Positions 33,268 through 38,495 of a stretch of 38,495 bases of DNA are shown here, piece by piece. The position numbers and the translations under genes were made by a program. The stretch is from contig JAFSJY010000048.1 in the NCBI GenBank assembly GCA_017449215.1, positions 1 to 38,495 of the forward strand, in the 5' to 3' direction. Under the pieces are notes generated by a model. The model did no database searches. It was not told the DNA's origin and saw only the letters and a list, made by a program, of their open reading frames with translations. The stretch is from Acholeplasmatales bacterium (GTDB taxonomy: Bacteria > Bacillota_I > Bacilli_A > Acholeplasmatales > Anaeroplasmataceae). Within the stretch, counting starts at the first letter, position 1. Every line of letters starts with the position of its first letter.

Positions 33268-33273
33268 CTAACT
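33256..33273. promoter_or_regulatory. Operator 2 of the DUF3793-flavodoxin-ABC operon
   Basis: GGTTAGT-GTCA-ACTAACT, overlapping the -35 box. Its centre is 41 bp (about four helical turns) from the centre of operator 1, so both sites lie on the same DNA face. The left flank TTAGGTTAG equals a DtxR/IdeR-type half-site. Confidence 0.7.
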
Positions 33274-33279
33274 ATATAA

Positions 33280-33310
33280 AAATAAAAAAGAGGACTAGCA
33301 TAGCTAGTCC
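33280..33310 (-). terminator. Terminator of pgk-tpiA
   Basis: Stem GGACTAGC (33292-33299) / GCTAGTCC (33303-33310), loop of 3 nt, then TCTTTTTTATTTTT on the minus strand. Confidence 0.92.
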
Positions 33311-33322
33311 AACTCTAATTTA

Positions 33323-34075
33323 CTATTCGCCCTTGAAAGCCTTACTCATAGCGATGAAACTTTCTTCACTTAATGAAGCACCACCGACTAAACCGCCATC
33401 AACATCTGGCTGAGCAACTAATTCAGCAACGTTATCTGGCTTCATAGATCCACCATATAAGATTCTTACTCTATCAGCTACGTCATTGCCATATAATCCA
33501 GCAAGCTTTTCACGGATATACTTACATGCAGCCTCAGCTTGTTCACTTGATGCAGTCTTACCTGTACCAATTGCCCAAATAGGCTCGTAAGCAACTACGA
33601 TATTTTCAGGGTCATCGAATTCAACGCCCTCAAATGCCTTAGTAATTTGTCTTTCTAAGACATTGTTTGTAAGCTTTGATTCACGCTCACTTAAATCCTC
33701 ACCAACACATACAATTGGCTTTAAATCATATTCTAATGCCTTCTTAATTTTAGCATTAACAATAGAATCTGTCTCGTTATAATATTGACGTCTTTCACTA
33801 TGTCCGATAATAACATACTTAACGCCAGTATCCTTTAACATAATTGGAGAAATTTCACCAGTATAAGCACCCTTATCATTTTCGTTCATGTTTTGGGCAC
33901 CAACCTGTAAAATATCGGCTCTCTTTACAATATCACGAAGTATTATTGCAGGAGCACAAATAATACAGTCTACTCCATTTTTAGGTAATTTATAATCAAC
34001 GCCTAATACAAAATGAATAGCTTCATCTCTGGTTTTATTCATTTTCCAGTTGCCTGCTAAGATTGGTCTTCTCAT
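33323..34075 (-). CDS. tpiA: Triosephosphate isomerase
   Basis: 250 aa glycolytic TIM barrel interconverting DHAP and GAP. Catalytic residues are visible: Lys11 (GNWKMNK), His in VIIGHSERR and Glu in VVAYEPIWAIGTGK; the phosphate loops YGGSMKPDN and GLVGGASL are complete. Start ATG 34075 follows AGAGGAAG; a TTG at 34096 precedes the SD. It lies 74 nt after pgk on the same strand and ends in a strong terminator. Confidence 0.97.
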   Translation of the reverse strand: MRRPILAGNWKMNKTRDEAIHFVLGVDYKLPKNGVDCIICAPAIILRDIVKRADILQVGAQNMNENDKGAYTGEISPIMLKDTGVKYVIIGHSERRQYYNETDSIVNAKIKKALEYDLKPIVCVGEDLSERESKLTNNVLERQITKAFEGVEFDDPENIVVAYEPIWAIGTGKTASSEQAEAACKYIREKLAGLYGNDVADRVRILYGGSMKPDNVAELVAQPDVDGGLVGGASLSEESFIAMSKAFKGE

Positions 34076-34149
34076 AAAATCTTCCTCTACTTTCAATACT
34101 ATTTTAACAATAATACTCTTCTAATAATCTTCCCTTAAATATTCAATTT

Positions 34150-35367
34150 TTACTTCTCGTCTACGCAAGCAATACCGGGTAAAGTCTTACCTTCTAGATA
34201 TTCTAATGAAGCTCCACCACCAGTTGAAATGTGAGAAACCTTAGAAGCATATCCTAATTGTTCAGCTGCAGCGGCAGAGTCACCACCACCGATAATTGTA
34301 GCAGCACCTTCCTTAGTTAACTTAGCTAATAAGTCACAAACACCAACTGTACCAGCAGCATAGTTCTTCATTTCGAATACACCCATAGGTCCATTCCATA
34401 CAACAGTCTTAGCACCAGCTAATTCCTTAGCAAATAAATCTAATGTCTTAGGTCCGATATCTAAGCCCATATCAGCAGCTGCAAACTTATCAACATCCTT
34501 TGCAACACCTGGAACATCCTCAAATGCAGTATTAACAACAGCATCTACTGGTAAAACAATCTTACCATTAGCCTTAGCTAATAAATTCTTAGCTAAATCA
34601 ACGAATTCTTGCTCCTCACATCTTGAAGCACCAACGTTATAGCCTTGTGCCTTTAAGAATGTGAACATCATAGCACCACCAACTAAAACCTTGTCAGCCT
34701 TCTCAAGTAATGCTTCAATTACACCAATCTTATCAGATACCTTTGAACCACCTAAAATAGCAACATATGGTCTAACTGGATTATCTACAGCACCACCAAT
34801 GAACTTAATTTCCTTCTCTAATAAGAAACCAGCAGCAGTCTCTGATACATTTGCAGCGATACCAACATTTGAAGCAGCAGCTCTATGAGCAGTACCGAAT
34901 GCATCGTTTACAAATACATCACCTAATGATGCCCAGTACTTACCTAATTCAGCATCATTCTTAGACTCCTTCTTAACTTCCTTACCAGCTACTAAATCGA
35001 AATCCTCGTTTCTAGTATTAGCGAACATTAAAATTTCGCCTTCCTTTAAACTAGCTGCAGCGTCTTCTAATTCCTTGCCTCTAGTTGCGTTAACAAATTT
35101 AACAGGCTTCTTGATTAATTCCTCTAAACGCTTAGCAACAGGAGCGATATTATTCTTTTCAATATCAGCTGCCTCCTTAACACGTCCTAAATGAGAGAAT
35201 ACGATTGCCTTACCACCGTTATTAACTACATACTCAATTGTAGGTAATGCAGCACGTACACGTGTATCATCTGTGATAACACCATTCTTCATAGGAACGT
35301 TGAAATCAACACGAATTAATACTTTCTTTCCCTTCACCTTTAAATCTGAAACAATTTTCTTAGCCAT
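34150..35367 (-). CDS. pgk: Phosphoglycerate kinase
   Basis: 405 aa cytoplasmic glycolytic kinase (1,3-BPG + ADP to 3-PG + ATP). Motifs: RVDFNVPM, the substrate loop [26 protein letters not shown], the ADP-binding [25 protein letters not shown] and the C-terminal [13 protein letters not shown] and [13 protein letters not shown]. Codon use is more GC-rich and uniform than in neighbours, as expected of a very highly expressed gene. AGGAGG lies 10 nt before the ATG. Transcribed with tpiA; no gapA or gpmI is in the window. Confidence 0.97.
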   Translation of the reverse strand: MAKKIVSDLKVKGKKVLIRVDFNVPMKNGVITDDTRVRAALPTIEYVVNNGGKAIVFSHLGRVKEAADIEKNNIAPVAKRLEELIKKPVKFVNATRGKELEDAAASLKEGEILMFANTRNEDFDLVAGKEVKKESKNDAELGKYWASLGDVFVNDAFGTAHRAAASNVGIAANVSETAAGFLLEKEIKFIGGAVDNPVRPYVAILGGSKVSDKIGVIEALLEKADKVLVGGAMMFTFLKAQGYNVGASRCEEQEFVDLAKNLLAKANGKIVLPVDAVVNTAFEDVPGVAKDVDKFAAADMGLDIGPKTLDLFAKELAGAKTVVWNGPMGVFEMKNYAAGTVGVCDLLAKLTKEGAATIIGGGDSAAAAEQLGYASKVSHISTGGGASLEYLEGKTLPGIACVDEK

Positions 35368-35412
35368 TTTCTATAATCCTCCTACTAAAAAAACACATTT
35401 TTACTAAAAGAT

Positions 35413-35442
35413 ATTATAACATAAATATTATAATATAATCAA
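35413..35442 (-). promoter_or_regulatory. Promoter of pgk-tpiA
   Basis: On the minus strand TTGATT (35437-35442), 18 nt, TGTTATAAT extended -10 (TATAAT 35413-35418). The combination of -35 and extended -10 suits a strong constitutive gene. Confidence 0.7.
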
Positions 35443-35473
35443 TAAAACTCTCTAACTATCGTATGAAAACATT

Positions 35474-38401
35474 TTAAATTTTTATTATCTCTCTTACCTG
35501 AAATGAATCCTCATTTCTATTATCCTTTTTAAGAGTACCTCTTAAAAGATATAATTCATTAGAATTGGGAATTATTCCTAAATTTTCGTAATCCTTATGG
35601 AACATTACTCCCCTTAATGATAATGCCTCATCATACACCTCAAATGATAGCATTGACTCATTGTTCTTCTTTGTTTTAACCTCTTTTACATTTCTAAATG
35701 CGCAAATGATTTGATTAGGCTCATTATATCTTAAATCATTAATTGAATTCGCTTTAAATCTTTTTCTTAATTCATTATTATTTGAAAATATATTATATTC
35801 TAGATTAATACCTAAATATTTCTTTTCATTATCAGCAAGATAATCAAAATCATATTCATCCTTAACTTCAACCATATTAATGAATTCAGAGAATCCACCA
35901 ATATCCTTTTCTATTTCAGATATTAAGGATTTTTTTGTTCTATCAAAAGAATCTAGGGCACCACTATATATTAATGCCTCTAATGTTGCCTTATTTAAAA
36001 AGCTACATCTATTTAATAAATCATTAATATCTAAGAATATTCCCTTTTCTCTTTCCTCTAATATCTTTTCAGGAATTATTTTTCCTAAAGAATAAATTGA
36101 AGATAAAGGCATATATAATGCATTATTAGCTTTAACAAATTTAGTGCTTGATATATTAATATCAGGCTTTCTTATTATTAATCCATGAGATTTAGCATAA
36201 TTAATATAGCTAATCATAGTATCCTTAGATGAAATAGAATAATTTAATATATTAGCCATAAATTCAGGGAATCTATTAGCCTTAAACCATGCTATTTGAT
36301 AGCTTAGCTCAGCATAAACTACAGTATGTGATTTATTAAATCCATAATCTGCGAATTTATAAATTAAATCATATATTTCTAATGCTAATTCCTTCTTGTA
36401 TCCATTATTAATACTTCTATTTATAAAATCTTCCTTTAAAGATATTAATTTAGAAGCATTCTTCTTTGATACAGCACGTCTTAATAAATCAGCCTCACCT
36501 AATGAGAAACCAGCAAACTTTCTAGCAATTTGCATAATCTGCTCCTGATATACAATAACACCATACGTATCCTTTAAAATAGGCTCTAAATCAGGATGAA
36601 TATAATGAATAGCACCACCATGCTTACATCTAATAAATTCAGGAATATTATCCATAGGTCCTGGTCTATATAAAGCAAGTACCGCAACTAAGTCATTAAA
36701 GCATGTAGGCTTTAAATCAATTAATACTCTTCTAAATCCACTCTTTTCAAGCTGGAATATTCCTAATGTATCTCCACGCTGTAATAAATTAAATACCTTA
36801 GGATCATTATGAGGAAGCTTATATAAATCAGCTCTTTTCATATTACAATCCTTCATCATTCCAGATAGCATTGTTAAATTATTTAAAGCAAGGAAATCCA
36901 TCTTTAATAATCCAATAGCCTCTAAATCAGATGCTTCAAACTGAGATTGTAATAAGTCATTACTACCCTCGGAAAGTGGAATAACATCACTTAATTCATC
37001 GCTAGATAAAATAACACCAGCAGCGTGTGTAGAAATATTTCTAGGTAGTTTTTCTAATCTCTTAGCAATTGATAAGAATTTAGATAATTCAATATCTCTT
37101 TCCTTATATTCCTCTATTAGCTTATCAAAGCCATATTCTTCTACCATAGCTGCTAATTTAGATATTCTATTTTGATCTATCTTAGTTACACGAGATAAAT
37201 CATTAATAGATGATTTTAATTGGAATCTACCAAATGTAGAAATACTACATACATGGTCCTTTCCATATAAATCCTTTACATATGAAATAACTCTATCTCT
37301 ATCAACATCAGGAAAATCTGTATCAATATCTGGCATTGATACTCTTTCTGGATTTAAGAATCTTTCAAATAATAAATCATATTCTAATGGATCTACATCA
37401 GTAATTCCTAAGGTATAAGCAACTAAGCTTCCAGCTGCGCTACCTCTACCTGGTCCTACTAATATTCCATTTTGTTTTGAATATCTAATGAAATCCCAAA
37501 CAATTAAGAAATAATCATTATATCCCATTTTAGATATAACACTAAGCTCATATTTTAATCTATCTACATAATTAGAAAATAGCTTACCTCTTTTTTCTAA
37601 TCCCTTATGACATAGGGCCTTTAGATATGTTTCTGAATCAACATTTTTTGTATTAGGAAATTTAGGTAATTTAACTCTACCATTAAATAAATCTAAATTA
37701 ATGCTATTAATAACATTATCTAATTCAGAACTTACAGGTGGATTAGATAAAAATGAATAATCATCAAATTCATTAATTACCTCATCATATCCATCTATTT
37801 TTCTTAATACCTGATAAACATCATAATCTTCACTATTTAAATATTTAAGCTCATGAATTTCTAATGCTTTAATTCCATAGCTATTAGCATATTCTTCCAT
37901 TTTCTTATTATCATTTAGCTTAGATATTTTATTAGTATAGGATACACCAATATATCCATTCATATTCTTAATTTTATCTAATACTAGATTTAAGGATTCG
38001 AAATCAGCTGAATATAATAAATCATCTAAATATGAATCATTAAATACAAAAACAGATACAAGATTATCCTTGTAATCCTTTAGATAATCTAATGTATCTG
38101 TATTATTTAATTTGACCTCAGTAGTAATCTTTAATAATGCTTTAAAGCCTTCATTATTTTTAGCATATAATAATACTTTTGATTTTCTTAAATCAATTGT
38201 ATATGTATATTCTAATCCAATGATTGGCTTAATATTATTATCCTTACATGCCTTATAGAATTTATATGCACCATGCATATTAGAATCAGTTATACTTAAA
38301 TAATCAAAATTATTATTTTTAGCATAGCTAATATAATCATCTAATCTAGTAGCGGAAGCCAAAATATTATATTCAGTTTTACCATATAAGAATCCCTTCA
38401 T
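35474..38401 (-). CDS. dnaE: DNA polymerase III subunit alpha, DnaE type
   Basis: 975 aa replicative polymerase, shorter than Gram-negative DnaE (about 1160) and of the compact Gram-positive type. The N-terminal PHP domain (1-210) is degenerate: the metal motif reads LYGKTEYN where HxHSxYS is usual, and TDS40NMHG where TDH is usual, so proofreading or metal binding is unlikely. The polymerase core is intact: GPGRGSAAGSLVAY, PDIDTDFPD with catalytic Asp residues, and YRPGPMDNIPEF, VYQEQIMQIA, FNKSHTVVYAELSYQ. The C-terminus ends in an OB-fold-like region (LSFEVYDEAL). ATG 38401 follows AGGTGA; an upstream frame to 38422 is rejected. No clear terminator separates it from pgk. Confidence 0.95.
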   Translation of the reverse strand: MKGFLYGKTEYNILASATRLDDYISYAKNNNFDYLSITDSNMHGAYKFYKACKDNNIKPIIGLEYTYTIDLRKSKVLLYAKNNEGFKALLKITTEVKLNNTDTLDYLKDYKDNLVSVFVFNDSYLDDLLYSADFESLNLVLDKIKNMNGYIGVSYTNKISKLNDNKKMEEYANSYGIKALEIHELKYLNSEDYDVYQVLRKIDGYDEVINEFDDYSFLSNPPVSSELDNVINSINLDLFNGRVKLPKFPNTKNVDSETYLKALCHKGLEKRGKLFSNYVDRLKYELSVISKMGYNDYFLIVWDFIRYSKQNGILVGPGRGSAAGSLVAYTLGITDVDPLEYDLLFERFLNPERVSMPDIDTDFPDVDRDRVISYVKDLYGKDHVCSISTFGRFQLKSSINDLSRVTKIDQNRISKLAAMVEEYGFDKLIEEYKERDIELSKFLSIAKRLEKLPRNISTHAAGVILSSDELSDVIPLSEGSNDLLQSQFEASDLEAIGLLKMDFLALNNLTMLSGMMKDCNMKRADLYKLPHNDPKVFNLLQRGDTLGIFQLEKSGFRRVLIDLKPTCFNDLVAVLALYRPGPMDNIPEFIRCKHGGAIHYIHPDLEPILKDTYGVIVYQEQIMQIARKFAGFSLGEADLLRRAVSKKNASKLISLKEDFINRSINNGYKKELALEIYDLIYKFADYGFNKSHTVVYAELSYQIAWFKANRFPEFMANILNYSISSKDTMISYINYAKSHGLIIRKPDINISSTKFVKANNALYMPLSSIYSLGKIIPEKILEEREKGIFLDINDLLNRCSFLNKATLEALIYSGALDSFDRTKKSLISEIEKDIGGFSEFINMVEVKDEYDFDYLADNEKKYLGINLEYNIFSNNNELRKRFKANSINDLRYNEPNQIICAFRNVKEVKTKKNNESMLSFEVYDEALSLRGVMFHKDYENLGIIPNSNELYLLRGTLKKDNRNEDSFQVREIIKI

Positions 38402-38495
38402 GATATCACCTAAAATACACAATCAACTATAATAATTTTACTATATTATGGATTCTATTTAAACTTTTTTCTTTTTTTAATTATAAATTTATTTA

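Noticed and set aside
34661-34888. Plus-strand frame inside pgk and similar frames inside tsaD, the ABC genes and dnaE
   Set aside because: They are antisense shadows of well-identified genes with no ribosome binding site and no protein-like composition.
1-38495. Mycoplasma-type code (TGA = Trp)
   Set aside because: TGA ends the ABC ATPase gene at 31531-31533, Trp is encoded by TGG, and family-typical C-termini are reached without reading through TGA.
1-38495. CRISPR arrays, tRNA or rRNA genes, prophage
   Set aside because: No spaced repeat array, cloverleaf-like or rRNA-like stretch was found in any intergenic region. The only repeats of note are the two 16-bp copies of the toxin-antitoxin locus and the operator palindromes.

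Overview
The window looks like a chromosomal segment of a low-GC Gram-positive bacterium (Bacillota; inference: a gut Bacilli/Erysipelotrichia- or RF39-like lineage). It is strongly AT-rich, uses GGAGG-type ribosome binding sites, has tightly packed operons, an MEP-pathway ispG, a bacterial GlnRS, a DUF3793-flavodoxin unit and a short DnaE. The genetic code is standard: TGA ends at least one gene and Trp is TGG. No tRNA, rRNA or CRISPR array was seen.

Layout. 1-130: end of a transposase-like reading frame, richer in GC than its surroundings, abutting ispG (208-1245). 1279-5096, minus strand: a degenerate GGDEF/GAF protein, two unrecognised proteins, cysK and a further unrecognised protein that leads the cysK operon. 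5165-7677, plus strand: an intracellular GH28 pectinase-like enzyme overlapping an AEC-family transporter. 7733-12119, minus strand: an operon of Ig-like lipoprotein, small P-loop kinase, ABC ATPase and MacB/FtsX-type permease. 12120-12812 holds no ordinary gene but carries what I read as a complete type I toxin-antitoxin locus. 12813-18245: pcrA, an ABC-F ATPase and glnS. 18360-22007: the t6A tRNA-modification operon tsaE-tsaB-rimI(GNAT fusion)-ybaK-tsaD. 22072-25000: a DUF1016 (YhcG-like) nuclease, an Ldh_2-family dehydrogenase and a PAP2 phosphatase. 25069-29136: TetR regulator plus a heterodimeric ABC transporter. 29279-33201: DUF3793, flavodoxin, ABC ATPase and a large FtsX-type permease. 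33323-35367: pgk-tpiA. 35474-38401: dnaE.

Most interesting points. (1) At 12276-12615 a 23-residue hydrophobic peptide with a perfect SD, a 12-codon leader ORF, a consensus minus-strand promoter, and a convergent ~65-nt plus-strand RNA with its own consensus promoter share one terminator hairpin. Two 16-bp direct repeats flank that hairpin, so the small RNA can pair with the toxin mRNA 3' region, as in par/Fst-type systems; the peptide does not carry the Fst signature. (2) The palindrome GTTAGT-N4-ACTAAC occurs three times, twice bracketing the promoter of the DUF3793-flavodoxin-ABC operon and once on the -10 of the TetR-ABC exporter operon. This suggests the two neighbouring operons form one regulon, possibly iron-responsive. 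(3) Several proteins show informative loss of catalytic residues: one ABC half-transporter, the second site of the ABC-F protein, the GGDEF protein and the PHP domain of DnaE.
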